60,748 bases of DNA, taken from contig JBCBST010000003.1 of assembly GCA_039819115.1 (NCBI GenBank), forward strand, positions 1 through 60,748. Reading direction: 5' to 3'. Position numbers and translations under genes: made by a program. This DNA is from JBCBST01 sp039819115 (GTDB lineage Bacteria; Bacteroidota; Rhodothermia; Balneolales; Balneolaceae). The notes under the pieces were generated by a model, which had not been told where the DNA came from, searched no databases, and worked only from the letters and a program-made list of their open reading frames with translations. Of this stretch, positions 25,124 to 34,698 are shown in pieces (the first letter of the stretch is position 1; each line of letters begins with the position of its first letter).

Positions 25124-25159
25124 GAGTTTGTAGATTCGATTGTTATACCACCTAAAACT

Positions 25160-25591
25160 ATGCTCATGTCATCAACAATTCCACCTTTTCATTTGGCTTT
25201 TCCGGTAAGTGATCTTGAACAAACGCTGCACTTCTATCGTGATGTGCTTGGATGTGAAACAGGGCGCAGTTCCGACCACTGGATTGACTTTAACTTTTGG
25301 GGGCATCAGGTTGTGGCTCATTTGAGTCCGGAAGATGCCGGCAAAGGCAGTGCAAACGAAGTGGATGGAAAGCAGGTACCTGTAAAGCATTTTGGAGTGG
25401 TATTGGAGTGGGATGCCTGGCATGTGCTTGCTGATAAGCTGAACGCACATGGCATCGAGTTTGTGATTGAACCGTACATCCGCTTTGAAGGAGAACCGGG
25501 TGAGCAGGCGACCATGTTTTTCCTTGATCCCAGTGGAAATGCTCTGGAATTCAAGGCCTTTAAAGATCAGAGTCAGTTATTTGCGGTTTAA
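25160..25591 (+). CDS. VOC (glyoxalase/bleomycin resistance) family protein
   Basis: A small vicinal-oxygen-chelate protein: PFHLAFPVSDLEQTLHFYRDVLGC at the N terminus, WIDFNFWGHQVVAHL, KHFGVVLEWDAW and the closing FFLDPSGNALEFKAF, whose Glu is the usual metal ligand. Two betaalphabetabetabeta modules are present, so it should form a one-metal dimer. The substrate is unknown. I take the ATG at 25160 (MLMSS) or 25166 as start; an in-frame ATG at 25118 would run back into the divergent hydrolase start. Confidence 0.87.
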   Translation: MLMSSTIPPFHLAFPVSDLEQTLHFYRDVLGCETGRSSDHWIDFNFWGHQVVAHLSPEDAGKGSANEVDGKQVPVKHFGVVLEWDAWHVLADKLNAHGIEFVIEPYIRFEGEPGEQATMFFLDPSGNALEFKAFKDQSQLFAV

Positions 25592-25646
25592 AAAGACGCG
25601 GTACGTTCTTCAGCGCTGATGAAAGCGTAACGACCATCAGGTGCTG

Positions 25647-26123
25647 TTACATCCCTTCAAATGCCGCTTCAAAATCCTGAAGGACGTAGGTAATAAATGT
25701 AAACACGTTTTTTACCTGCCAGTAATCGGCCAATTCAGAAACCGGATTTTCATAGGAAAACGTGCGGGTTGTATTGCCATCGTATACCTGAAACCGAATG
25801 AAATTACCTCCGGGTTGTATCGGACGTTTACGGTTCTCAATGTCTGCTTGATCCGGAAGGTCAAATATGCTGAGGTGTGAAATCATAAAATCGAACTCCT
25901 CCCATTCTGTGCCGGTGGGGATCAGGTCAACGGTTCGGACAGGATTCAGATTGGCCAGCGTATCCCGGTATAGGATGCTGCGACTGGCGCTCCAGCCGTT
26001 TTCGTCCTGCTCGAACTGATATTGAAAACGCTGATTGAGCTGAACGGTTACACGTTGCTGCTGAGCCGTGCAGACCGTGCTCAGCATGAGGATAAACAGG
26101 GTGCTTGATAAAAGTTTATTCAT
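25647..26123 (-). CDS. Hypothetical exported protein
   Basis: A 158-residue protein whose first 20 residues are a clear signal peptide (MNKLLSSTLFILMLSTVCTA|Q). The frame extends upstream to 26183, but that start lies inside the ABC-F gene and has no signal. The mature part has alternating beta-type residues, ending in a helix (NVFTFITYVLQDFEAAFEGM). I recognise no family. It begins 11 bases after the ABC-F stop and is probably co-transcribed with it. Confidence 0.75.
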   Translation of the reverse strand: MNKLLSSTLFILMLSTVCTAQQQRVTVQLNQRFQYQFEQDENGWSASRSILYRDTLANLNPVRTVDLIPTGTEWEEFDFMISHLSIFDLPDQADIENRKRPIQPGGNFIRFQVYDGNTTRTFSYENPVSELADYWQVKNVFTFITYVLQDFEAAFEGM

Positions 26124-26134
26124 AGCCAGTTTTT

Positions 26135-28093
26135 TTACACTTCTGCTTCTATTGATTCTAAACGCTGGGCATATTCTTCCCACTTAGAATAGGCGTTGGT
26201 AAGTTCCATTTTCAGGGTGTCATATTCTCTGGTGATCGTTTTCACATGATCTCCATCTTCATAAAACTCAGTACTTCCCATCATGGTTTCAATTTCTGTT
26301 TTTCGCTCTTCAAGTTGTTCAATCTCTTGTTCCAGCTTCGCCATGTTCTGTTTTATAGGCTTCACTCTTGAGCTCAACGCATTTCGACGTTCGGCTTCCT
26401 GTCGTCGTTGTTCTTTTCTGGATACCCCGTTTTTGCTTTCTGCCGTTGCCGCTGCTGCCTCTTCGCTGGCAGCTTTCAATTCCTCTTCCTCTTTTTTCTT
26501 GTCGAGGAAGTAACTCACATTTCCAAGGTAAGTACGAACTGAATTACGCTGAACCTCCAGTACCTTTGTAACAATGGGATCCAAAAAGGAACGGTCGTGC
26601 GATACAATAACCACAGTGCCTTCGTACTGTTGAATGGCCTGTTGAAGAATATGTTTGCTGCTCATATCCAGGTGATTCGTAGGCTCATCAAAGATGAGCA
26701 AATTAGCCGGCGATAACAGCATTTTTGCCAGGGCTAACCGGCTTCGTTCGCCACCGGAGAGTACACGCACTTTTTTGAAAACATCGTCGCCTTTAAACAG
26801 GAAGCAACCCAGAATGGTGCGTAATCGGCTCTCTTTTTCGCCAGAGCCTGCGGTCATTAACGTTTCAAGAGCATCCAGCTTAGGATCAAGTTCATCGGCC
26901 TGATGCTGGGCGAAGTAGTTTACGGTTACATTATGGCCATCTTTTCTGGAACCTGATTGAAAGGGTTCAAATCCGGCGAGAATACGGATTAAGGTAGATT
27001 TTCCGGCCCCGTTGGGTCCAACCACTGCTATCTTGTCCCCCCGTTCGATCTCGTATTCAAGATCTTCAAAAATGACATGTTCTCCGTATTGTTTTCGCAG
27101 CTGTTCCAGCTTCATAACCACCTGTCCGCTGCGCTGAGGCTCAGGAAACTGGAAATAAACTCTGGACAGTTCGTCGTCTATCTCAATACGGTCTATTTTT
27201 TCCAGTTGCTTAACCCGGCTTTGTACCTGCCGGGCTTTGGTTGCCTTATACCGGAAGCGCTCGATAAACTGCTCCGTTTCTTTAATCTGCTTTTCCTGAT
27301 TCTTTTGAGCATTTACAAGCAGTTCCCGTTCTTCTGCCCATTTGGACTCATAAAACGAGTAATTGCCTGCATAATCTCTGAGGTTACCCGATTGTAAGGC
27401 CAGCGTGCGGGTACATATGGTGTCCAGAAAAGCCCGGTCGTGGGAAACCACAACAACGGCTCCGGCATAGCTCTTGAGGAATTGCTCCATCCACTGTAGC
27501 GACTCAATATCCAGGTGATTAGTCGGTTCATCCAGAAGCAGGTATGTGGGTTTTTGTAGTAACAACTTGCCCAGGGCAATACGCATTAACCATCCGCCAC
27601 TGAATTCGGAGGTTTTTCGTTGCATATCGGATGCGGTAAAGCCCAAGCCAGACAGAACTTTCTCAATATCGGAGCGAAGCGTATATAGTCCCGAATGTTC
27701 GAGCTGGGACTGAAGGGTGCCGTACTTCTCCAGCAATTTAGGATAGGTTTCATGATCATGAGCCGTCTGTTCCAGCAAACCCTGCAGCTCATGAACACGC
27801 TCTTCCAGTTCGAAGAGTGCACGAAATACGGTTTCCACCTCTTCGAGTACCGTCAGTTCAAAATCAGGCTCTACTCCGTCTTGTGGAAGGTACCCGAGGG
27901 TTTCGTCACCAGCCAGATGTATACGTCCTCCATCCGATTCTCTCAGCCCCATAACGATTTTGAGCAAAGTGGATTTGCCCGCACCATTTGGTCCTACTAA
28001 ACCAATGCGTTCGCCAGGATTGATAATGGCATTCAACCCATTCAGAAGGGGACGATCGCCAAGAAACAGAGTGAGATTATCGAGTTGAAGCAC
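26135..28093 (-). CDS. ABC-F family ATP-binding protein
   Basis: A 652-residue protein with two ABC domains and no membrane part: Walker A GPNGAGKST at about 35 and again near 360, signatures FSGGWLMRIALGK and LSGGERSRLALAK, and LLLDEPTNHLD / LIFDEPTNHLDMSS. Between them is the charged linker (YESKWAEERELLVNAQKNQEKQIKETEQFIERFRYKATKARQVQSR). About 110 C-terminal residues form an EQ-rich coiled coil, as in Uup/YdiF-type proteins. ABC-F proteins act on the ribosome or its exit site. It uses a GTG start. Confidence 0.93.
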   Translation of the reverse strand: MLQLDNLTLFLGDRPLLNGLNAIINPGERIGLVGPNGAGKSTLLKIVMGLRESDGGRIHLAGDETLGYLPQDGVEPDFELTVLEEVETVFRALFELEERVHELQGLLEQTAHDHETYPKLLEKYGTLQSQLEHSGLYTLRSDIEKVLSGLGFTASDMQRKTSEFSGGWLMRIALGKLLLQKPTYLLLDEPTNHLDIESLQWMEQFLKSYAGAVVVVSHDRAFLDTICTRTLALQSGNLRDYAGNYSFYESKWAEERELLVNAQKNQEKQIKETEQFIERFRYKATKARQVQSRVKQLEKIDRIEIDDELSRVYFQFPEPQRSGQVVMKLEQLRKQYGEHVIFEDLEYEIERGDKIAVVGPNGAGKSTLIRILAGFEPFQSGSRKDGHNVTVNYFAQHQADELDPKLDALETLMTAGSGEKESRLRTILGCFLFKGDDVFKKVRVLSGGERSRLALAKMLLSPANLLIFDEPTNHLDMSSKHILQQAIQQYEGTVVIVSHDRSFLDPIVTKVLEVQRNSVRTYLGNVSYFLDKKKEEEELKAASEEAAAATAESKNGVSRKEQRRQEAERRNALSSRVKPIKQNMAKLEQEIEQLEERKTEIETMMGSTEFYEDGDHVKTITREYDTLKMELTNAYSKWEEYAQRLESIEAEV

Positions 28094-28132
28094 AGCCAGG
28101 ATTCAAGATTCAGAGGCTGAATATCCGAATTT

Positions 28133-28831
28133 TTAGAATCGATAGCCTAAGTAGATTCGAACATGGTTTTGCCTGATCCGATATGAACCTCCCTGAAGTA
28201 GTATTTGAGGATTATCCTCAAGGTCAGGGTCGGAGAGCTCGGTAATACCAAACCATGCCTCAGATGCAATCATCCATGTGTTGTAGATGGCATACTCCAG
28301 TCGAATCCCGAGGTCAACAGATTGATCGGCAAAAAAGAAATCAACGTCTGTGTTTCGGTTTTCTCCATTAAATCCATCGGGCCGGTTTTGGTGATTAAAA
28401 ATGTGCGTATAGTTAATATGGCGATTATACTTTCCCCCTGCGCTTATTCTGAGTTTGTTTCTCGAAAAGGAGGGCATTAAACCGAATTCAATAGTCTCAA
28501 TTCGATATTCGTCCTCGTAGGTGGAAAGCTCCCATACCGGAAATATATTTTGCACCTCACTTTTTCCTCCAATCTGGTTGTAGCCAACAAATGTATACAC
28601 CCCGAAAGATCGGGCGAAAGAGAACTGATAGCCGGCTTTGAATGCAGGTCGTACGTTGAATTGTGTTCGGTTTGCTTCATTGGAAGACTGCAGATCCTCA
28701 TAGGTCCAGAATAACTGGTTGTATCCTCCACCAATTTCAAGACTGAGCCCGGATATTATGTTCTGTACTGGTTGCCCGGCGAGAGCTATGGGAATGGTTA
28801 ACAACCCATAAACGAGTAGAAGATGCTTCAT
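28133..28831 (-). CDS. Outer-membrane beta-barrel protein
   Basis: A 232-residue protein with a signal peptide (MKHLLLVYGLLTIPIALAG) and alternating-hydrophobic strands ending in RIRQNHVRIYLGYRF, the terminal-Phe signature recognised by the Bam machinery. Aromatic girdle residues are common in the strands (SFGVYTFVGYNQIGG, YEDEYRIETIEFGLMPSF). It looks like an eight-stranded barrel of the OmpA/OmpW or Bacteroidota porin type. The ligand is unknown. It lies 39 bases upstream of the ABC-F gene on the same strand. Confidence 0.83.
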   Translation of the reverse strand: MKHLLLVYGLLTIPIALAGQPVQNIISGLSLEIGGGYNQLFWTYEDLQSSNEANRTQFNVRPAFKAGYQFSFARSFGVYTFVGYNQIGGKSEVQNIFPVWELSTYEDEYRIETIEFGLMPSFSRNKLRISAGGKYNRHINYTHIFNHQNRPDGFNGENRNTDVDFFFADQSVDLGIRLEYAIYNTWMIASEAWFGITELSDPDLEDNPQILLQGGSYRIRQNHVRIYLGYRF

Positions 28832-28879
28832 AGTAACGCCTGAATGACTGGTTAGGTGTAAGATATACGGGTTGATCGT

Positions 28880-30244
28880 TCAGGAAAGAAATAAGGCATC
28901 ATGAATATTTCGTGAAGTATCAACGAGAAGATCATGTTCTAAGACCACGTTGAAAATTCGCTTCTCCTTTGTGTACGATATCATATCGATGGTTACATCA
29001 GGAAGGGCACCCAGTACCCTTTCCTTAATCGTTTGGGTTTGATCAAATGTGCAGCCAATCAGAGTGATTAACCCTTTATGTGTTGTTGTACTTACGGTGC
29101 CTAATGCGATAAAAGAGCGGGTAAGTTGCTCTATATGCGCACCGTCGCTCAGTGCAATCGTTACTGAGCTTTCTGTTGTGTTCACGGCATCAACGGGTAT
29201 GCGCAGTTCCTGTAGAGCATGAAAAACCCGGGTCAGAAAGTCAAAGCCCATCAGCGTTTCATAGGCTGTAATGGTAATGATGGCCATATTTTCTTTAAAA
29301 GAAAGGGCGAGCACATCTTTACCAGATTCAACGCTTCGAATGATTTTTGTGCCATGATCATCGGGAGCAAACATGTTCTTAACCCAAACCGGAATATTGC
29401 GTTCTTGTGCGGGTTTCAGGGTTGACGGATGAAGCACACGCGCCCCGAAATAGGCCATTTCTGTAGCATCAAAGTAACTCAGTTCAGCAATAGGTTTTGC
29501 CTTGGGTATAAATCGCGGATCGGATGTATATACTCCGCTTACATCGGTCCATATTTCAATAGAGTCGGCCTGGAGGGCAGCCCCGATTAAACTGGCTGAA
29601 TAGTCAGACCCCTCAAATCCGAGTGTGGTGATCATTCCGGTATCCGATTCACCATAAAACCCTCCGATTACAGGAATGAAGCCTCCATCCATCACGGATT
29701 CCAGTGCCAGTGCTTTTTGGTATATCAGACCTGTATTTGGGTTTGCTCGTCCGAACTCACTATCCGTCCTAATGATTTTTCGGGCATCGATATAGTGCGT
29801 AAGGATATCCATAGCCAGTCCACACTGGGCAAATAAGTAAGCAGATAGTTGTTCTCCAATACTCAAAACAGCATCTTTCAATTGCGGAGATAGCTTTTCC
29901 TGGCGGTTGATGTACATCAACAGCTTATCCAGGCTGCCCATCACCTGGTTGATTCTGGCCTGGCAACTGTCAGCGATTAACTGGTTTTTAGGGTGGGGGT
30001 GGTGTTCAAGAAATGACATGATCAATTCCTGGTGTCTTTCTTTGATGGAGGTACATAACTCCTGCGCCTCGTTTACTTGCCCGGAGGCAGCTAAAGCAGC
30101 GGCCTCACGCAATTGACGCGTGGTTCGTGCCGTTGCGGAAACGATGATCACAGGATTGGTTTTGCCGTTAATGATCTCCAAAACCCTCGTCCATGTTTGA
30201 TGATCGTTCATGGACGTACCGCCAAACTTTAAAACTATTGCCAT
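28880..30244 (-). CDS. lysC: Aspartate kinase (aspartokinase III-like, with ACT domains)
   Basis: First enzyme of the aspartate family of amino acids. The kinase domain begins VLKFGGTSMND, continues through IVSATARTTRQL, LSPQLKDAVLSIGEQLSAYLFA, ITTLGFEGSDYSASLIGAALQADSIEIWTDVSGVYTSDPR and YFDATEMAYFGARVLHPSTL. About 150 C-terminal residues hold two ACT domains (MAIITITAYETLMGFDFLTRVF; GLITLIGCTFDQTQT) for feedback control. The 454-residue length fits the monofunctional LysC/AK-III type, and the Asd partner is encoded at 14.8 kb, not in the same operon. Confidence 0.95.
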   Translation of the reverse strand: MAIVLKFGGTSMNDHQTWTRVLEIINGKTNPVIIVSATARTTRQLREAAALAASGQVNEAQELCTSIKERHQELIMSFLEHHPHPKNQLIADSCQARINQVMGSLDKLLMYINRQEKLSPQLKDAVLSIGEQLSAYLFAQCGLAMDILTHYIDARKIIRTDSEFGRANPNTGLIYQKALALESVMDGGFIPVIGGFYGESDTGMITTLGFEGSDYSASLIGAALQADSIEIWTDVSGVYTSDPRFIPKAKPIAELSYFDATEMAYFGARVLHPSTLKPAQERNIPVWVKNMFAPDDHGTKIIRSVESGKDVLALSFKENMAIITITAYETLMGFDFLTRVFHALQELRIPVDAVNTTESSVTIALSDGAHIEQLTRSFIALGTVSTTTHKGLITLIGCTFDQTQTIKERVLGALPDVTIDMISYTKEKRIFNVVLEHDLLVDTSRNIHDALFLS

Positions 30245-30376
30245 CTTTTTTTAACTGAAGATACGAGACTGTATCATAAGTAGGGCTTTACCTCATAAAG
30301 GTTCCCTCAGGATAGCTGTATTTCTTTTACCCCATTCGGAGGTGGTTTCTGTTATCTTCCTGCAAAAAAAGTCTGC

Positions 30377-32026
30377 ATGAGAAAACGAATTCTCCTTTTT
30401 CTTTTTGTATTTATTCCCGGGCTTATATACGCCCAGCTTTTCAACCGATCTGAAGAATTTACCCGGCAGGATACGTTGAGGGGGGCTATTACTCCCGAAC
30501 GAGCCTGGTGGGATGTCACCTTTTACCATCTTTCTGTTGAGGTGAACCTGGAAGACAGCACCTTTTCAGGATCGAACAGGATTCAGTACAGAGTATTAGA
30601 ATCTGCCAGTGTAATGCAGATCGACTTACAGGAACCCATGGTTATTGAACGGGTAACACAGGCGGGGAAGGAACTCCGGTTTGAACGGGAGGGGAATGCC
30701 TTTTTCATTCAATTAAACCAAGAGCAGCAAACAGACCGGATACAGGAACTGGACGTGTTCTTTTCGGGAAAACCAAAGAAAGCCGTACGTGCACCCTGGG
30801 ATGGTGGAGTTACCTGGACCAGAGATCAAAATGGCAAGCCATTTATAGCAACAGCTAACCAGGGGATAGGGGCCAGTATATGGTGGCCTAATAAAGATCA
30901 TGGATACGATGAACCGGATAGTATGGCTATTAGTATTACCGTGCCCGATTCGTTAATGGATATCTCGAATGGTCGTTTACTCAGCGTTGAAGATCATGAT
31001 AACGGCACCCGGACCTGGCATTGGTACGTTACAAATCCAATCAATAATTATGGTGTGAATATCAATATTGGGGATTACGAGCACTTTGGAGAAATTATAG
31101 AGGGAGAAAAAGGAGAGCTTACCATGGATTATTACGTAATCCGGGGAAACAAAGAAAGGGCGATTTCACACTTCTCTGATGCGCCCAGGACGATAAAAGC
31201 CCTTGAATACTGGTTTGGTCCATACCCTTTTTATGAAGATGGATTTAAACTGGTTCAGGTTCCGTACCTCGGTATGGAACATCAAAGTTCGGTTACGTAC
31301 GGCAATCAGTTTAAGATGGGATATCTTGGTCGCGACCTGAGCATGAGTGGCTGGGGACTCAAGTTCGATTTTATCATTATCCACGAGACGGGCCACGAAT
31401 GGTTTGCGAACAGCCTTACCTCCAAAGATGTAGCCGATCTTTGGGTGCACGAAGGATTTACCAGTTACTCAGAAGGTTTATTTGTAGAGTTTTTTTATGG
31501 AAAGGAAGCCGGAGCGGAATATGTTCGAGGGGTCAGGCTTAACATTTCGAACCGGGAGCCTTTGATCGGAATTTATGATGTGCATTATGAGGGGTCTTCC
31601 GATATGTATAATAAAGGCTCCAACCTGTTGCATACGATCCGCACATTAATCGGTAACGACGACACCTGGCGACAGATATTACGCGGGCTAAGTACCGAGT
31701 TCTACCATCAAACGGTAACCACTCGGCAAGTTGAAGAATATATCAGTGAAAAGGCCGGTTTGGACTTATCAAAAGTGTTTGATCAGTATCTCCGCGATCC
31801 CAGAGTACCCATCTTAGAGTATGCCATACAACAAAATCAGCTCCTCTATCGGTGGGCGAATACTATTCCGGGTTTTGATATGAACGTACGTATACGTCTC
31901 AATGAAAAAGAGCAATGGCTTGAACCTCAGACCAGTTGGCAGGCGATTAAGCTATCCTCTTCTGATGTTGACCTGACGGTAGACCCGGATTTTTATGTGG
32001 GCACCATGAATGTCACGGGCAACTAA
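30377..32026 (+). CDS. M1 family aminopeptidase-like metallopeptidase, exported
   Basis: A 549-residue zinc peptidase with a signal peptide (MRKRILLFLFVFIPGLIYA|Q). The zinc site is complete: H336ExxH340 in HETGHEWFAN and E359 in WVHEGF, exactly 18 residues between, the gluzincin spacing. The exopeptidase signature is changed to YLGMEHQS (GAMEN-like GMEH). At about 550 residues it lacks the large C-terminal domain of PepN/ERAP enzymes. It removes N-terminal residues from peptides, most likely in the periplasm. Gene stands alone, divergent from lysC. Confidence 0.92.
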   Translation: MRKRILLFLFVFIPGLIYAQLFNRSEEFTRQDTLRGAITPERAWWDVTFYHLSVEVNLEDSTFSGSNRIQYRVLESASVMQIDLQEPMVIERVTQAGKELRFEREGNAFFIQLNQEQQTDRIQELDVFFSGKPKKAVRAPWDGGVTWTRDQNGKPFIATANQGIGASIWWPNKDHGYDEPDSMAISITVPDSLMDISNGRLLSVEDHDNGTRTWHWYVTNPINNYGVNINIGDYEHFGEIIEGEKGELTMDYYVIRGNKERAISHFSDAPRTIKALEYWFGPYPFYEDGFKLVQVPYLGMEHQSSVTYGNQFKMGYLGRDLSMSGWGLKFDFIIIHETGHEWFANSLTSKDVADLWVHEGFTSYSEGLFVEFFYGKEAGAEYVRGVRLNISNREPLIGIYDVHYEGSSDMYNKGSNLLHTIRTLIGNDDTWRQILRGLSTEFYHQTVTTRQVEEYISEKAGLDLSKVFDQYLRDPRVPILEYAIQQNQLLYRWANTIPGFDMNVRIRLNEKEQWLEPQTSWQAIKLSSSDVDLTVDPDFYVGTMNVTGN

Positions 32027-32081
32027 GGATTCAGAAGAAGAGCGTCGCCTTCGATGTCACCTTTATCGAAAATGGCCCGTT

Positions 32082-32324
32082 CTATTTAAGCTCTTTATGG
32101 CTCCCATCACAGAACTGAGGCATAGCTGAGTGCTTACAGTTACACATATAATACGTTTTAGTCTCTTCAACCTGGAACACAACCGGCCGTAGTGTGATGG
32201 GTTTATGAGAGCCGTCACAAAAAGGTTGAGTGGCAGACTGTCCACATGAGCACCAGGCATAGTTCTTACCGGCTTCTAATTCCACACCAACAGGCTTCGT
32301 ATCAAAAACAACAGGTTTGTCCAT
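32082..32324 (-). CDS. Tandem CDGSH iron-sulfur protein
   Basis: An 80-residue protein with two CDGSH (mitoNEET-type) motifs in tandem: CSCGQSATQPFCDGSH and CNCKHSAMPQFCDGSH. Each supplies three Cys and one His to a 2Fe-2S cluster. The start is the ATG at 32324 (MDKPVVFD); an in-frame extension to 32423 runs through the terminator of the next gene and has no conserved character. The two-motif form binds two clusters in one chain, unlike the eukaryotic dimer; proposed roles are electron or cluster transfer. Confidence 0.9.
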   Translation of the reverse strand: MDKPVVFDTKPVGVELEAGKNYAWCSCGQSATQPFCDGSHKPITLRPVVFQVEETKTYYMCNCKHSAMPQFCDGSHKELK

Positions 32325-32397
32325 GAGCGTATTTCTTAATGGGTTCAATATGATTGACCAAGCAGAATTATACGGGTAGCGTTCAAACGGATAACCT

Positions 32398-32435
32398 AAA
32401 AAAACAAAGGTCACCCAAATCAATGGCGTGACCTT
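32398..32435 (-). terminator. Intrinsic terminator after the dienelactone hydrolase gene
   Basis: On the minus strand AAGGTCAC pairs perfectly with GTGACCTT around a 13-base loop and is followed by TG and seven Ts. It lies 70 bases after the hydrolase stop and before the CDGSH gene. Confidence 0.8.
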
Positions 32436-32504
32436 CCCCTAAAAAAGCTGCATCTCTGCTGCTGGTGGGTAAGACCCGCGCCAAACCTACTCCTTACAAA
32501 AAAA

Positions 32505-33305
32505 CTACTGGTTTTTTAAAATTTCCAGAATCTTCTCCCATCCTTTGTCCCTGGCAAGCTTATTAGGGCCCTGCTCATCTGGATTATCTCCCCTTCGGAA
32601 GAACGCATGACCGGCGCCATCGTAGATTTCATACTCATACGTTTTATCGTAGGAGTTCATTGCCTTTTCAGTAGCAGGAATGGTGGCGTTCACTCGATTA
32701 TCAGCACCTCCATACAATCCGAACACAGGTACTTCGATGGATTCAAAAGATGTGGTTTCTTTGGGAGCTGTACCATAACACACGATAGCGGCCTCTATTC
32801 GATCACCCGCATTTGTTGCAAAGCGAAATGATTGAGAACCTCCCCAGCAAAATCCTATAACAACGACCTTCCCATTACCAGCTTCAAGGGTTTTAGCATA
32901 TTCAGTAATAGCAACCAGGTCATTTGTTACGCGATCAGCATCCAGGGCATAAATAGCTTTACGGGCATCATCGCTGGTTTCAAAATCGGTTGTTTTTTCA
33001 ACGCCTGTCGCAGATTGAGAAAGCAAATCTGGTGCGATGGCTATAAAACCCTCTGCTGCCAGTTGATCGGTGAAACTTCGGGCCCAATCGTTTAATCCCC
33101 GGTTTTCATGAATGACGATAACTACAGGAGATTCGTCTTCCCGTTCGGGATATGCGACAAAACTGTAAAGCGTGCGGTCATTGGATGTAAGCTCTACCCA
33201 TTCATGGTGGCGGGGAGATTCCTCAAGTTGTTTTATGGCGTAATCCTGGGCGTGCATCAGACCAGGTATCAGTACAAGAAGGAACAGACAAAAAGATAAT
33301 TTCAA
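32505..33305 (-). CDS. Exported dienelactone hydrolase family protein
   Basis: A 266-residue alpha/beta hydrolase with a signal peptide (MKLSFCLFLLVLIPGLMHA|Q). It has the DLH pattern: VVIVIHENRGLNDWARSFTDQLAAEGF, APDLLS, a nucleophile Cys in IGFCWGG (about 155), acid in GLYGGADNRVN and His in DGAGHAFFRRG. The cleaved carboxylic ester or lactone is not known. It starts with TTG; no ATG or GTG is available upstream, and a signal peptide follows directly. Confidence 0.92.
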   Translation of the reverse strand: MKLSFCLFLLVLIPGLMHAQDYAIKQLEESPRHHEWVELTSNDRTLYSFVAYPEREDESPVVIVIHENRGLNDWARSFTDQLAAEGFIAIAPDLLSQSATGVEKTTDFETSDDARKAIYALDADRVTNDLVAITEYAKTLEAGNGKVVVIGFCWGGSQSFRFATNAGDRIEAAIVCYGTAPKETTSFESIEVPVFGLYGGADNRVNATIPATEKAMNSYDKTYEYEIYDGAGHAFFRRGDNPDEQGPNKLARDKGWEKILEILKNQ

Positions 33306-33322
33306 AGCGACGGATGGTTTAA

Positions 33323-34621
33323 TTAGTTCATTGTACTTATATCAACTCGTGTTGGTGTATCATTCCCTCCGATGATACCACGGGCCGCTCTGGCAATTGC
33401 ACGAATGGTATTTGTCATATGCTCCAGGTCTATGGTTTCAAATTCATCACTTACTCTGTGATAATCCGGATCTACATCAATTGGAGTTGTGCTGATGGTA
33501 TGTGCTGGAACCCCAAGTCGTGCAAGTGCAGCATTATCAGACCGGAAAAACAAGTTTTGGTTTGGATAGGGGTCGGGATAAAATTTAAAGTCGGTACCTT
33601 TTGCACTTTCCTGCAAAATGCTTCCAAAAGTGGAGCGCTCAAAACCGGTTACCCAGGCAGAATTAGGGCCACTAACGGCTGGTTTACCGGTCATTTCGAT
33701 ATTAAACATGGCAACGACCTGATCAGGATCCAGTTGTTTTGAAAAGTATCGGGATCCAAAACCACCCAGTTCTTCTGCTGTAAATAAAGCAAAGTAAATA
33801 CTGCGTTCCGGCTTATTCCTGCTTTTGAAATATCGTGCCAGCTCAATAACACTGGTAACTCCAGACCCATTATCATTTGCACCATTGGCGATGGAGTCGC
33901 CTTCTACGGGTTTCAGTATTCCAATATGATCATAATGTGCGCTGAACAACACAATTTCATCGGTACGTTTTCCGGGAATAAAGCCTGTTACATTGTTCAG
34001 AGTTAACTCTGTTTTGCGGGTAGTGATATCGACGGAGTAGGTACGGGGTTTGGAACGTGCTAATACAAAAATCAGATTACCTCCGGTCACTTCAAAATCC
34101 CGGGTTGGGCGGCTGAAAAAAGGCTGGTATCGGCGGAAGATAGATTCATGGGATTTGTCTACTACAATCAGGAGATCTTCTTCTGAATCCCGATACGTAT
34201 TAAATGCAGATCTGAAATCCTGATCAGCAGTAATGTATTGCGTTGTTATTCCGGATCGATGATCGAAACGTACTACGGCAGACTTGAATAGTCCAAAAAA
34301 GTTATTCTCGGAGATTTCGGTATCGTCAAATGTGATAAGGGCTTTTTCCAGCGCTATTTCTTCCATAGTAAAACGTTGAAAGAAATCATCCTGACCAGGT
34401 ACAGGAGTAAGGCCAATCTGATCAAATTCCCGGGCAATAAAGTCGGCAGCCTTATCAATTTCCGGAGTAAACGTTTGGCGGCCTTTCATATCATCCGAAC
34501 TGAGTACCCGAAGAATTCTTGACGTTTCATCGATCGAAAAGGTATAGGCTCCTGATTGAAACGAAAAGAAAAAGAGCACAGGAATGACCAGAACAAATAA
34601 TATGGAGATAACAGTTTTCAA
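33323..34621 (-). CDS. M28 family zinc peptidase, exported
   Basis: A 432-residue exported aminopeptidase-type enzyme. N-terminal signal/anchor ISILFVLVIPVLFFFSF; zinc ligands in FSAHYDHIG (about 230), GANDNGSGVT, AEELGGFGS and EMTG, with the catalytic Glu in TAEELG; the last His is in VPAHTIST. The 40-230 region is a PA-like insert. It starts with TTG at 34621. It precedes the dienelactone hydrolase by 17 bases, so the two form an operon of exported hydrolases, both using TTG starts. Confidence 0.92.
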   Translation of the reverse strand: MKTVISILFVLVIPVLFFFSFQSGAYTFSIDETSRILRVLSSDDMKGRQTFTPEIDKAADFIAREFDQIGLTPVPGQDDFFQRFTMEEIALEKALITFDDTEISENNFFGLFKSAVVRFDHRSGITTQYITADQDFRSAFNTYRDSEEDLLIVVDKSHESIFRRYQPFFSRPTRDFEVTGGNLIFVLARSKPRTYSVDITTRKTELTLNNVTGFIPGKRTDEIVLFSAHYDHIGILKPVEGDSIANGANDNGSGVTSVIELARYFKSRNKPERSIYFALFTAEELGGFGSRYFSKQLDPDQVVAMFNIEMTGKPAVSGPNSAWVTGFERSTFGSILQESAKGTDFKFYPDPYPNQNLFFRSDNAALARLGVPAHTISTTPIDVDPDYHRVSDEFETIDLEHMTNTIRAIARAARGIIGGNDTPTRVDISTMN

Positions 34622-34698
34622 AACAGCATGATTTATGCTGCCATGTTAGCTATTGAAATGGTATTAATCTGAAAAAAAAGGTTATCAGATGTTTTTAA

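Noticed and set aside
32325..32423. N-terminal extension of the CDGSH protein
   Set aside because: It runs through the terminator hairpin of the upstream gene and has no family match.
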